From positions 1 to 48,285 of the forward strand of contig JBDTMN010000009.1 in the NCBI GenBank assembly GCA_039934295.1: 48,285 nt of DNA, given 5' to 3'. Position numbers and translations under genes: made by a program. The notes beneath the pieces are model-generated. The model saw only the letters and a list, made by a program, of their open reading frames with translations, searched no databases and was not told the origin of the DNA. The DNA is from Candidatus Taylorbacteria bacterium (GTDB lineage Bacteria; Patescibacteriota; Minisyncoccia; Phycocordibacterales; HO2-43-120). Positions 1-6,498 of this stretch are shown in pieces. The first letter of the stretch is position 1. Every line of letters begins with the position of its first letter.

Positions 1-37
1 AACCGTTATCAACTAACGAGAGGCGGAGAGTGCAAAG

Positions 38-172
38 ATGGGTGGCCTTATACATTCAATTGCATATTTTTTCGAGAGTGGTATTATTTTAGTCATGTCA
101 TTTATGTTCACAAAGAAGGTCTGCATTACACTCGTCGAGAATGACGCGCGTATTGGGAGTCCATCTTTGTAA
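38..172 (+). CDS. possible small protein (44 aa), unrecognised
   Basis: This short open frame starts at an ATG with a purine-rich stretch (GGCGGAGAG) about 8 nt upstream and ends in TAA. A terminator-like hairpin follows 22 nt later. The predicted peptide is hydrophobic in its middle (IILVMSFMF), so a tiny membrane peptide is conceivable. No family is recognised. The evidence is only the ribosome-binding-like sequence and the downstream hairpin, so it could be a chance ORF. Confidence 0.22.
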   Translation: MGGLIHSIAYFFESGIILVMSFMFTKKVCITLVENDARIGSPSL

Positions 173-193
173 CTAAATCTCCTTGAGTTTCAA

Positions 194-219
194 AGACGGG
201 CTCCCAACGGAGTCCGTCT
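194..219 (+). terminator. hairpin, probable terminator
   Basis: An 11-bp stem (AGACGGGCTCC with GGAGTCCGTCT, one G-T pair) closes a CAAC loop. It is followed by a loosely T-rich stretch (CGTTTGCTTTT). It could terminate a transcript covering the small ORF at 38-172. The T-tract is imperfect. Confidence 0.45.
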
Positions 220-282
220 CGTTTGCTTTTCCCTAATACGGAGACGAAGAAAATGAGAGTAGTTCTTCACTCATAACAACGT

Positions 283-453
283 ATGCATTTTATGAATACC
301 AGTAACGACCCCACAGAAATACCACCTGGTTGGGAAAGTGGCCTTCCTTTCCCGAATCCTTACACGGAACAAGATGCCACGGCATCCACCGAACCGCTAT
401 CACCCGAGTTGGAAGCAGAGAGACTCTTACATCTCACGCCCCAACTCGACTAG
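283..453 (+). CDS. possible small proline/acidic-rich protein (56 aa)
   Basis: The frame begins at ATG 283, or at the in-frame ATG 292, and ends at TAG 451-453. A textbook terminator follows 7 bases later, which is the main reason to believe the frame is transcribed and may be real. The peptide is hydrophilic with several Pro, Thr and Glu residues (PPGWESGLPFPNPYTEQDAT), no membrane segment and no recognised domain. No convincing ribosome-binding site is visible. Function unknown. Confidence 0.35.
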   Translation: MHFMNTSNDPTEIPPGWESGLPFPNPYTEQDATASTEPLSPELEAERLLHLTPQLD

Positions 454-460
454 CTGCACA

Positions 461-486
461 CCGTTAGCCAAGGCTAACGGTTTTTT
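461..486 (+). terminator. Rho-independent terminator
   Basis: A perfect 8-bp stem CCGTTAGC / GCTAACGG with a CAAG loop is followed directly by TTTTTT. It lies just after the small ORF at 283-453. The convergent RNHCP gene ends at 491, so the hairpin may serve both strands. Confidence 0.85.
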
Positions 487-490
487 CTTT

Positions 491-805
491 TTAATTTTGC
501 CGCTTGGCCCTTTCTTCTATAGAAAGCGCGAGGTCCACATTGTCATTTTTGGAAACTACGTTGTTTTTCCTTTGCTTGCACACTACGCACTCATGCACAA
601 GGACAAACGCCCCACCTTTCTTCACAGTGATTCCCACTGGCTTCATTAGCCCCTTACAGGAAGACATCCTGTCCCCCGGAAACACATCCACGTGTTTCCC
701 CCACAAGCATTTCGGGCAATGGTTGGTATAGCCATCCCCTATCACTTTCTCCCCACAGTTTTCGCAGACAAAATCCTCCTTCCTTTTTGTAAATCTTTTT
801 TGCAT
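491..805 (-). CDS. RNHCP domain zinc-binding protein
   Basis: This is a small protein of about 104 aa of the RNHCP family. The defining stretch is visible as YTNHCPKCLWGKHVD followed by PGDR, and zinc-ligand cysteine pairs are seen as CENC, CPKC and CVVC. The family's function is unknown; a Zn-stabilised nucleic-acid-binding role is only a guess. I chose ATG 805 (MQKRFTKRKEDFVCENCG) because the family usually starts shortly before the first Cys pair. The frame is open back to TTG 871, which would add 22 atypical residues. A perfect palindrome (850-868) lies just upstream of the chosen start. Confidence 0.8.
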   Translation of the reverse strand: MQKRFTKRKEDFVCENCGEKVIGDGYTNHCPKCLWGKHVDVFPGDRMSSCKGLMKPVGITVKKGGAFVLVHECVVCKQRKNNVVSKNDNVDLALSIEERAKRQN

Positions 806-889
806 GCAATAGATTTTTAAACCGTGGAACGACTTTAACAAAGGTTGTAACAAAGGTTCAACCTTTGTCAATTAGGGGTGAACCCTACC

Positions 890-1729
890 TTATTGGATTG
901 TAATTGTTTCTACATTTTTCCTTAAAAACCCTTCGTTTACTAGAGCCTCAAGATTTTTTTCTATCATTCTCACATCGAACGGTAATTCATTAAGTTCATT
1001 TAGCGTTGTTTTTCTCTTGTCGGCAACAAATTTGAGGATTCCACCACGGACTTCCCTGTTTGAACCTTTAAACTTCGACTGAATTGCGTAATGCGCGCTC
1101 ATGCGGTTTGGATTGGGCACTTCAGTTTTTAACATTGCTCCATAATCCATAAGAGCGTAATACCATTCTCGGAAATTTTTCGCCGGCAATGTTTTCTCCA
1201 CCAAAAACAAAATGTCTTCGTCACGAATTTTCTTTTTATCCTTGAAAAAGTGATGAATAAAAACACGTCGGATATTTGTCTCAATAAAAACAGTAGGGTG
1301 ATTCCACGCAAATGCCATAATCGAAGACGCGGTTGCCTCCCCTATCCCCGGCAATTCGTCAAGTTCTTCCACGCTCTCTGGCAATGCACCTTTGTATTTT
1401 TCCTCCACAATTTCTGCAATTTTCTTAAGCGCAATGGCTCGCCGATTGTAGCCTAACCCCTGCCACAGTACAAGCACATCACGAAGAGATGCTCGAGCGA
1501 GCGTCCGAAAATTAGGAAAAATTCTCACAAACGCTTCATACTTCGCCACTACCCTCCCCACTTGGGTCTGCTGAAGCATGATTTCCGACACCAAAATTCT
1601 GTACGGATCGAGTTCTCCCTTGGCACGCCGTAGCGAAAGCGTAGGCGGCCTCCACGGGAATTGACGTTTGTTCTTAGCATAAAAATCCCATATAGTTTTC
1701 TGGAATTTATTTTTTATTAATGCCCTCAT
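890..1729 (-). CDS. A/G-specific adenine glycosylase-like HhH-GPD protein (MutY-like, no Fe-S cluster)
   Basis: The 279-aa protein is a base-excision glycosylase of the HhH-GPD superfamily, closest to MutY, which removes adenine opposite 8-oxoguanine. Visible motifs are FPWR near the N-terminus, SEIMLQQTQV containing the catalytic Glu region, a helix-hairpin-helix LPGIGEATAS, and IETNIRRVF at the position of the usual catalytic Asp (LDGNVKRV in MutY), so Asp is replaced by Glu. The four cysteines of the [4Fe-4S] loop after DYGAML are absent (the segment reads NPNRMSAHYAIQ). The protein is shorter than typical MutY (about 350 aa) and lacks the C-terminal 8-oxoG-recognition domain. Its last 60 residues look like a small helical domain. 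Family assignment is firm; substrate is inferred. Confidence 0.82.
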   Translation of the reverse strand: MRALIKNKFQKTIWDFYAKNKRQFPWRPPTLSLRRAKGELDPYRILVSEIMLQQTQVGRVVAKYEAFVRIFPNFRTLARASLRDVLVLWQGLGYNRRAIALKKIAEIVEEKYKGALPESVEELDELPGIGEATASSIMAFAWNHPTVFIETNIRRVFIHHFFKDKKKIRDEDILFLVEKTLPAKNFREWYYALMDYGAMLKTEVPNPNRMSAHYAIQSKFKGSNREVRGGILKFVADKRKTTLNELNELPFDVRMIEKNLEALVNEGFLRKNVETITIQ

Positions 1730-1752
1730 GCTAAATCGAAAAAGATAAGTTG

Positions 1753-2083
1753 TCGGGGCGCCGAGATTTTCTCCTTACAGGAGCAGTGCCCCTTTCCCAT
1801 TTTCTCACTTTAAGAAAAGTTCGAAAATATGGGAGAAGGGCTTCAAATCTCGGACGTGAGGCAAGTAGTTGCCTCACTCGCCCCGACAATCATCACTTCG
1901 TTCTTCTTGTCGGGGCGCCGAGAACCTCACGTCGTCGAAGACTCCTCCTTAGAAACCCACGGTTTCTAATTCCTCGCAGACTCGGTTTTCCTCCACGGGA
2001 AACTCCCGTTTCCCGACCCCTTCCCGAGTTCAAATCTCGGCGCAAAATTTATTTTATAAATTTTTCTTATCGGGGCGCCGAGA
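1753..2083 (-). repeat. three copies of the tRNA-Pro 3' end, with hairpins
   Basis: The 14-mer TCGGGGCGCCGAGA (reverse complement of the tRNA-Pro 3' end) occurs at 1753-1766, 1910-1923 and 2070-2083, the last inside the real tRNA. Offsets are 157 and 160 bp. T-arm-like sequence also appears inverted: the 20 bases around 2025-2044 are the reverse complement of 2075-2094. A perfect 9-bp hairpin (GTGAGGCAA, loop GTAG) lies at 1856-1877. No gene is seen between 1730 and 2069. The pattern resembles attachment-site duplications left by small elements that insert at tRNA 3' ends. Confidence 0.65.
1946..2025 (-). ncRNA. two-hairpin structured element, copy 1 (3' of tRNA-Pro)
   Basis: On the minus strand this reads CGGGAAAC-GGGA-GTTTCCCG, a linker containing CGAGTCTGCGAG, then TAGAAACC-GTG-GGTTTCTA. 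The same arrangement occurs on the plus strand at 9475-9560 after rpsO, with compensatory substitutions in the second stem and an extra G-C pair in the first. Its location downstream of a stable-RNA gene suggests a 3'-end or processing element, or a palindromic repeat. The functional label is tentative. Confidence 0.55.
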
Positions 2084-2140
2084 TTTGAACTCGGACTACA
2101 TGATCCCAAATCATGGATGCTACCGTTACACCACGCCCCG
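2070..2140 (-). tRNA. tRNA-Pro (anticodon TGG)
   Basis: Folding the minus strand gives a perfect 7-bp acceptor (CGGGGCG / CGCCCCG), a D-arm containing AACGGTA, an anticodon stem CATGA / TCATG with loop TTTGGGA (anticodon TGG), and a T-arm CCGAG-TTCAAAT-CTCGG. The discriminator is A and the CCA tail is not encoded, which fits the CCA-adding enzyme gene at 4404. Fragments of its 3' half are repeated downstream (1753-2069). Confidence 0.93.
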
Positions 2141-2259
2141 TTGTTTTTACAACTTTTCAATCTTAGCACAGAAAATGAAAAATGCTATTTTTCTATTTCC
2201 TGAATCCTGAATCTTGCCTAAAGCCTGTCGGCTCGGCCGAATAAGGAATCCAAATTCTG

Positions 2260-2311
2260 ATGTCCTTTATAAATGTCCTTTAGATTTTTTGTTACAAAAT
2301 AATGTCCTTTA
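2260..2311. repeat. ATGTCCTTTA word array (family F5)
   Basis: Three direct copies of ATGTCCTTTA lie at 2260, 2273 and 2302. The last overlaps the 3' end of yraN, where the reverse complement encodes the terminal KDII residues. Related words recur at about 3161-3340 and 6288-6370. The bases 2141-2259 between this array and tRNA-Pro show no gene. Confidence 0.6.
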
Positions 2312-2693
2312 TAATTTTTACGCCAGCTTTCTGGTCAGTGTCCGATAGATAAACGCAGACAAGATCAAATGTCCACTCCTCATTCTCCCGATGTTTATCA
2401 ATCAAATACGTCTGAAACACCCTAGAGAGACGCTTTTGCTTCTGATAATGCACGTTATCCTCTGGACGATAGCTAGATGTTACATGTGTAACATCGTCCA
2501 AGCTTTCACGTGAAACTGCCTTTACCTCAATGAAATGAAGCTCGTTATCGAATTCAGTGACAATATCAATTTCTCCCCATTTTCTCCAGTAGTTCCTCTC
2601 AATTATCTTATAGCCATGTTTCATGAGAAACACACATGCAATATCCTCGCCCTGTGTCCCAACTTTCTTGTTATGACCATCGTGAAGTTTCAT
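2292..2693 (-). CDS. YraN / UPF0102 family nuclease-like protein
   Basis: A 133-aa protein with the UPF0102 pattern: GTQGEDIA, then HGYKIIERNYWRKWGEIDIV and LHFIEVKAV, i.e. the GE-x-D…E-x-K core of an endonuclease-like fold. The family is linked to DNA recombination or processing (predicted Holliday-junction-resolvase-like fold), but biochemical function is not established. The start codon overlaps the stop of the upstream Nudix gene by 4 bp (ATGA), indicating translational coupling. The 3' end runs into the ATGTCCTTTA word array, so the last few codons are repeat-derived. Length is normal for the family. Confidence 0.8.
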   Translation of the reverse strand: MKLHDGHNKKVGTQGEDIACVFLMKHGYKIIERNYWRKWGEIDIVTEFDNELHFIEVKAVSRESLDDVTHVTSSYRPEDNVHYQKQKRLSRVFQTYLIDKHRENEEWTFDLVCVYLSDTDQKAGVKIIKDIIL

Positions 2694-3091
2694 GTGAAAG
2701 CTTTTTCCTCAATCAGTTTTCTCACATAAGAATCGAGGTCATCCAGTTTCTTCATTTCATCAAGCGTAGCCCATTTATACTCAACGTGCTCCTTGCTTAA
2801 AACTGGATCGCCGGAAGCTCTTCCTATATATGTTACACGTGTAACATGCATATCCTTCTTAAGGATATCCTGAACTGAAACAAGCTTCGGGGCCCCTATA
2901 ATTTGCATCTTCGTTTCTTCTTCTACCTCTCTTTTCAAATTCTCCATGAGAGTGGACCCCGGATTAATTCTCCCTCCGGGTATATCCCACTTGTTTGAGT
3001 CGTATATTTCAGGAGAACGTCTCAAAAGGAGGAATTTATTCTCCTTATTTTTCAACAATATTTTCACTCCAACTTGTAGATTTGTGCCCAT
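2690..3091 (-). CDS. Nudix hydrolase
   Basis: A small Nudix protein of about 133 aa. The Nudix box is visible at GGRINPGST…REVEEET (G-x5-E-x7-REVxEE pattern), after LLLRRSPEIYDSNKWDIPGG. These enzymes hydrolyse nucleoside diphosphates linked to another moiety; the substrate here cannot be read from sequence (housecleaning of oxidised nucleotides or mRNA-cap-like ends are options). I chose ATG 3091 because homologous Nudix folds begin a few residues before GVKILL. The frame is open to TTG 3154. It heads a two-gene operon with yraN (4-bp overlap). Confidence 0.82.
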   Translation of the reverse strand: MGTNLQVGVKILLKNKENKFLLLRRSPEIYDSNKWDIPGGRINPGSTLMENLKREVEEETKMQIIGAPKLVSVQDILKKDMHVTRVTYIGRASGDPVLSKEHVEYKWATLDEMKKLDDLDSYVRKLIEEKAFT

Positions 3092-3240
3092 AACTATTGT
3101 TACACATGAAACGGTGTCAAGAGATGACTTAAATTGACCTAAAAGACTCGGCAAATTTGTGTCCTTTTCTAAATTATCCTTATTTTAAGCCGTATTGTGC
3201 AATTTAAGGCTTGAAGTTCGCATTTTTCAAGGACTGTCCT

Positions 3241-3269
3241 TTATCCACATATCCACCGAGTTATCCACA
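3241..3269 (+). promoter_or_regulatory. two isolated DnaA boxes
   Basis: Two perfect TTATCCACA sequences lie at 3241-3249 and 3261-3269, 20 bp apart, far from dnaA. They sit in an intergenic stretch with decayed ATGTCCTTTA words. Single TGTGGATAA boxes also occur at 6373-6381 and 17993-18001. They could titrate DnaA or regulate a nearby gene; chance is possible. Confidence 0.45.
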
Positions 3270-3347
3270 GTTTTGATATTTTCAAAGGCTATTTTCAGAC
3301 CGAAAAAGACAGGGTGGCTTTCTAATTTTTAATGTCTTTTATATCTG

Positions 3348-3418
3348 TGCGGGTAGGGGTAATCGAAACCCCGCCTCGTCCTTGGCAAGGACGTGTTCTA
3401 CCACTAAACCATGCCCGC
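3348..3418 (-). tRNA. tRNA-Gly (anticodon GCC)
   Basis: The minus strand folds with acceptor GCGGGCA / TACCCGC (one C-A mismatch at pair 6), a D-arm with TTTAGTGGTAGAA, an anticodon stem CGTCC / GGACG with loop TTGCCAA (anticodon GCC), and a T-arm containing GGTTTCGATTACC. CCA is not encoded. The acceptor mismatch is unusual but the rest is canonical. Confidence 0.9.
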
Positions 3419-3465
3419 AATATCAAATAAAATTTTACCACACTCCTCTTTCCTATAAAATTCCG

Positions 3466-3489
3466 TGTGCACCCGGCAGAATTCGAACA
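3466..3489 (-). repeat. duplicated 3' end of tRNA-Arg
   Basis: The block beginning TGTGCACCCGGCAGAATTCG matches the 3' end of the real tRNA-Arg (3617-3640) with a single difference, at an offset of 151 bp. The 151-bp spacer contains its own inverted repeats (CCCGATTG / CAATCGGG, and an AAAATGC-TTC-GCATTTT hairpin). No matching 5' half is present, so this is a remnant or attachment-like duplicate and not a second tRNA. Confidence 0.7.
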
Positions 3490-3618
3490 TTACATGTTCA
3501 GTACCCCGATTGGTTTTTCTGTTCGTGTAGACACTCCGGAAAAAACACAATCGGGCTTCGACTCCTGCACGGAGGCGTCCCACGCTTCCTCTGGTACACA
3601 AAAATGCTTCGCATTTTG

Positions 3619-3690
3619 TGCACCCGGCAGGATTCGAACCTGCAACAACGGTTCCGAAGACCGGTATGATATCCATTTCACTACGGGTGC
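3619..3690 (-). tRNA. tRNA-Arg (anticodon TCG)
   Basis: The acceptor GCACCCG / CGGGTGC is perfect. The anticodon loop CTTCGGA gives anticodon TCG with U33 in place. The T-arm is GCAGG-TTCGAAT-CCTGC. The outermost anticodon-stem pair is mismatched (C-T). The discriminator is A and CCA is not encoded. A promoter lies just upstream at 3713-3740. Confidence 0.9.
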
Positions 3691-3700
3691 ATATACACAC

Positions 3701-4375
3701 TCAATACGAACTATAATACTTTATTAATAATTTTTGCCAAGCGATTAATTTTCGGAGAACATCGACTCCACCTGTCTTGATCATTAAACTGCCGTTGTAA
3801 ATCGGGTTTTTTCTTGTTTCCTTTTTACCTGAACCATAAATCGTTTTTAAAAAAACATGAGCCGGCACCTGAATTATTTGCGACCAAAGTTTATCAACCT
3901 TGTCATGTTCATACGGTTTATGGATAAATAGTTTATATTTTAAGCCGTTTTTTGGAATCCTTAGATATCTCTCAACCCACTTTATCATAAGTAGCGCCAT
4001 ATCGGGATCCGAGTTTACAAACTGAAAGCAACCACTTCTCTTTCCCCCTTCTGCCCAGTAGAGCGCAATGCCGACAAAGAAAAATTTGTCTCGAATGTTT
4101 TCTTTAAATTCTTGGCGGGCAATCTCGTGGACTTTTTTTTCGCGCACGGATTTGCGCATTCTATTTGCGCGACTGGCACTTACTATCCCACTACCCTTCT
4201 GCTCAATGACTCTTTTTTTCAGCAACGCACGTTCCATGTCCGTCAGATGAAGACCGGAGAGCCATAGCGATAGCGTGCTCTTCCCGACCGGAACTTTTGC
4301 TTGGATATCCCGATAGCTATGCCCCAATTTTCTGAGACGAATAGCGTCACTCCTCTCTTGAACTAACTTCTTCAT
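3701..4375 (-). CDS. HTH protein with a single LAGLIDADG-like region
   Basis: This 224-aa protein has an N-terminal helix-turn-helix (about residues 8-42: AIRLRKLGHSYRDIQAKVPV followed by KSTLSLWLSGL). The second half contains VGIALYWAEGGKR and FQFVNSDPDMA, which resemble the core of LAGLIDADG-fold proteins with one acidic motif. Proteins of this type occur in CPR genomes without assigned function; DNA binding is the safest inference. Cleavage or homing is not established, as only one such motif is seen. It is divergent from the CCA-adding enzyme gene with 28 bp between start codons, so the two share an AT-rich promoter region. Confidence 0.6.
   Translation of the reverse strand: MKKLVQERSDAIRLRKLGHSYRDIQAKVPVGKSTLSLWLSGLHLTDMERALLKKRVIEQKGSGIVSASRANRMRKSVREKKVHEIARQEFKENIRDKFFFVGIALYWAEGGKRSGCFQFVNSDPDMALLMIKWVERYLRIPKNGLKYKLFIHKPYEHDKVDKLWSQIIQVPAHVFLKTIYGSGKKETRKNPIYNGSLMIKTGGVDVLRKLIAWQKLLIKYYSSY
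3713..3740 (-). promoter_or_regulatory. promoter of tRNA-Arg
   Basis: On the minus strand the -35 TTGGCA (3740-3735) and -10 TATTAT (3718-3713) are separated by 16 nt, and the tRNA 5' end follows 22 nt later. The element overlaps the 3' end of the neighbouring HTH gene (stop at 3701). Confidence 0.6.
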
Positions 4376-4403
4376 ATTATATAACTATACTATACTGGTT
4401 CAA

Positions 4404-5966
4404 ATGGAACAAATTGATTGGGAATTATTTAAAAGAGTGGTAGAATTTAGGTTAATGAAAAAACATTCTGAAAATAGTCAAAAATTTGTGATTCCACCCG
4501 AGGTTTCATGTGTAACAAAAACGCTGGAAAAGGCGGGTTTTAAGGCGTATTTAGTAGGGGGGTGTGTCAGAGACCTATTACTTGCTAGGAGACCCAAAGA
4601 CTGGGACGTTACAACCAACGCCAAGCCCGAAGAGATTATCGCCCTCTTCTCTAATACGTTCTATGAAAACAATTTTGGAACAGTCGGAGTTGTAAACGAG
4701 GAAACAAAGGATGAAACACTCAAGGTTGTCGAAGTTACTCCTTTCAGACTCGAGACAACATATTCTGACAACCGTCGGCCGGACGCAGTGAGCTGGAGCG
4801 ACAACGTGAATGACGACTTAAAGAGGAGAGATTTCACGATAAACGCCATCGCTTTGGAGATAACCGAGGGAGAAGGGGAAAGTTTCATGGGAAACATTAT
4901 TGACCCATTTGACGGAAGGAGCGACCTCAAACGGAAGATTGTGAAGATAGCGGGCGATGCACACGAAAGGTTGGAGGAGGACGCACTCCGCCTTCTTCGG
5001 GGAGTACGAATTGCAACCGAGCTTGATTTTACGATTGATAGTGCCGCGGAAAAAGCAATCATTGCGAATGCAGAACTCTTAAAAAACATCTCACCCGAGA
5101 GAATTCGAGATGAGTTTGTAAGGATTATCATGTCGGACAACCCATCAAAAGGTATTCAAATGGCTCAAAATATGGGCATTTTGAAGTTTGTTGTTCCGGA
5201 GTTGCTAGAAGGAATTGGCGTCGAGCAGAACAAAGCTCATGCTTTCGACGTGTGGACGCATCTTTTGGAAACCCTGAAACACGCAAAAAAGAAAGAATGG
5301 CCACTCGAGATCAGATTGGCAGCTCTTTTTCACGATATTTCAAAACCTGAAACACGCAGGAGAAATCCCAAAACGGGTGAGTGGAGCTTCTATGGTCATG
5401 AAGTTGTGGGAGCAAGAGTGACGAAAAACATCCTGACCCGGCTCAAATTTTCAAGAGAAATCATCGCTAAAGTCACAAAGTTGGTGCGTTGGCACATGTT
5501 TTTTTCCGACACGGAGCAAATTACTCTCTCCGCAGTAAGGAGAATGATTAATAATGTCGGAAGAGAAAATATTTGGGACCTCATGAATGTGAGAATCTGC
5601 GACAGAATAGGCACTGGAAGGCCCAAAGAGGACCCGTATCGCTTGAGAAAATACAAATCAATGATTGAGGAGGCCCTGAAGGATCCTATATCGGTAGGAA
5701 TGCTTAAAATCAATGGCGCAAGAGTGATGGAAGTCACAAAAATGCCACCAGGACCCAAAATAGGGTATATTTTGCATGCTCTTTTGGAAGAAGTGCTTGA
5801 AGACCCAAAGCAGAACACAGCTCAATACCTAGAGGAGAGGGCTCAAAAACTGGCTCTTTTGGATGAAAAAACATTGAAAAATATGGGCGAGAAGGGGAAA
5901 GAGAAGAAGGAGGAGATGCAGGAAGAGGATGTAAAGGAGATTAGGAAGAAGTATTGGGTACAGTAG
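4404..5966 (+). CDS. cca: CCA tRNA nucleotidyltransferase with HD domain
   Basis: A class II nucleotidyltransferase adding the 3' CCA tail to tRNAs. The head domain shows AYLVGGCVRDLLL, the metal-binding DWDVTT and RRDFTINAIAL, followed by the RNA-binding DALRLLRGVRIATELDF region. An HD phosphohydrolase domain follows from about residue 300 (AALFHDISKP). The 520-aa length fits the HD-fused form. The C-terminal 40 residues are highly charged (KGKEKKEEMQEEDVKEIRKK). All three tRNAs in this window lack encoded CCA, so the enzyme is needed to mature them. The start is uncertain: ATG 4404 follows TATACT boxes closely, but ATG 4455 also follows a TTGGGA-17-TAGAAT promoter by 8 nt and would remove 17 poorly conserved residues. 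Confidence 0.95.
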   Translation: MEQIDWELFKRVVEFRLMKKHSENSQKFVIPPEVSCVTKTLEKAGFKAYLVGGCVRDLLLARRPKDWDVTTNAKPEEIIALFSNTFYENNFGTVGVVNEETKDETLKVVEVTPFRLETTYSDNRRPDAVSWSDNVNDDLKRRDFTINAIALEITEGEGESFMGNIIDPFDGRSDLKRKIVKIAGDAHERLEEDALRLLRGVRIATELDFTIDSAAEKAIIANAELLKNISPERIRDEFVRIIMSDNPSKGIQMAQNMGILKFVVPELLEGIGVEQNKAHAFDVWTHLLETLKHAKKKEWPLEIRLAALFHDISKPETRRRNPKTGEWSFYGHEVVGARVTKNILTRLKFSREIIAKVTKLVRWHMFFSDTEQITLSAVRRMINNVGRENIWDLMNVRICDRIGTGRPKEDPYRLRKYKSMIEEALKDPISVGMLKINGARVMEVTKMPPGPKIGYILHALLEEVLEDPKQNTAQYLEERAQKLALLDEKTLKNMGEKGKEKKEEMQEEDVKEIRKKYWVQ

Positions 5967-5969
5967 GGG

Positions 5970-6048
5970 TGTAACGCAAAACGTGTAACGTGTAACGTCT
6001 GAAGGGAGAATTTTTTCTTACGTTTTGCGTTACACGCTACACGTTACA
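5970..6048. repeat. TGTAACR inverted array, cargo-free (F1, unit a)
   Basis: The left arm (5970-6002) is built of TGTAACG-type words and ends in CGTCTGA (5996-6002). The right arm (6016-6048) begins TCTTACG and continues with inverse words. The arms carry the same words, including a longer AAAACG-containing variant, but in a different order, so this is not a simple palindrome. It lies directly after cca. Confidence 0.75.
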
Positions 6049-6245
6049 TGGATAAGAAAACTGCCCGCGAGGGGCATTCTTCGGAGAGTGTCCTTTGGCG
6101 AGCAGTAATGGCCCGGCGTTCGAAAGAGTTCGAACTAGATACAGTGGGCAAAATAGGCGCTGTTGAAATGAAACTACTTAATAAACTTAAAAACTTGACT
6201 CTAAAAAATCTGCTTCAGCGAAACTATTTTGATGACTGGTACTAA
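6048..6245 (+). CDS. doubtful small ORF (65 aa)
   Basis: The frame starts on the last bases of the repeat right arm and has no ribosome-binding site of its own. The peptide (for example ARRSKEFELDTVGKIGAVEM) matches no family I recognise and has no membrane segment. It is kept because it fills the only open stretch between cca and the ExoIII gene. It may be non-coding. Confidence 0.2.
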   Translation: MDKKTAREGHSSESVLWRAVMARRSKEFELDTVGKIGAVEMKLLNKLKNLTLKNLLQRNYFDDWY

Positions 6246-6498
6246 ATACCGGGAAATATTCTACTGGTCAAAGAACTTGTTTTTGATGTCCTTTAGAAAG
6301 CCTTGGAATTCCTACATGACACCTGACTAATGTCCATTATAAAACTCTAAAGGACATTGTAAAGGACATACCTGTGGATAACTGCCGATAATCAACGAGC
6401 GAAGCGACTATGATTATCGAGCATCCTCGCGAAGGCGGGGATCCAAAACGATTTATTAAGGCTGGCTTCCCGTTTCCACGGGAATGACAGGATTAATT
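6246..6498. other. intergenic region with F5 words, DnaA box and conserved-loop hairpin
   Basis: No gene is seen. The region holds ATGTCCTTTA-type words, including an inverted pair at about 6331-6370, a DnaA box TGTGGATAA at 6373-6381, and a hairpin at 6386-6419 with stem CGATAATCA / TGATTATCG and the 16-nt loop ACGAGCGAAGCGACTA, which recurs exactly at 30323-30338. A palindromic CCCGT-TTCC-ACGGG segment lies at about 6468-6482. Confidence 0.7.

Noticed and set aside
1750-2169. ORFs on both strands between the MutY-like gene and yraN
   Set aside because: They consist of tRNA, tRNA-end repeats and hairpin sequence.
3466-3620. Second tRNA-Arg gene
   Set aside because: Only the 3' end and part of the T-arm are present; no matching 5' acceptor or anticodon arm could be found.
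3382-3727. Several overlapping ORFs on both strands
   Set aside because: They lie over tRNA-Gly, the duplicated tRNA end and tRNA-Arg; translations show only repeated tRNA-derived peptides.
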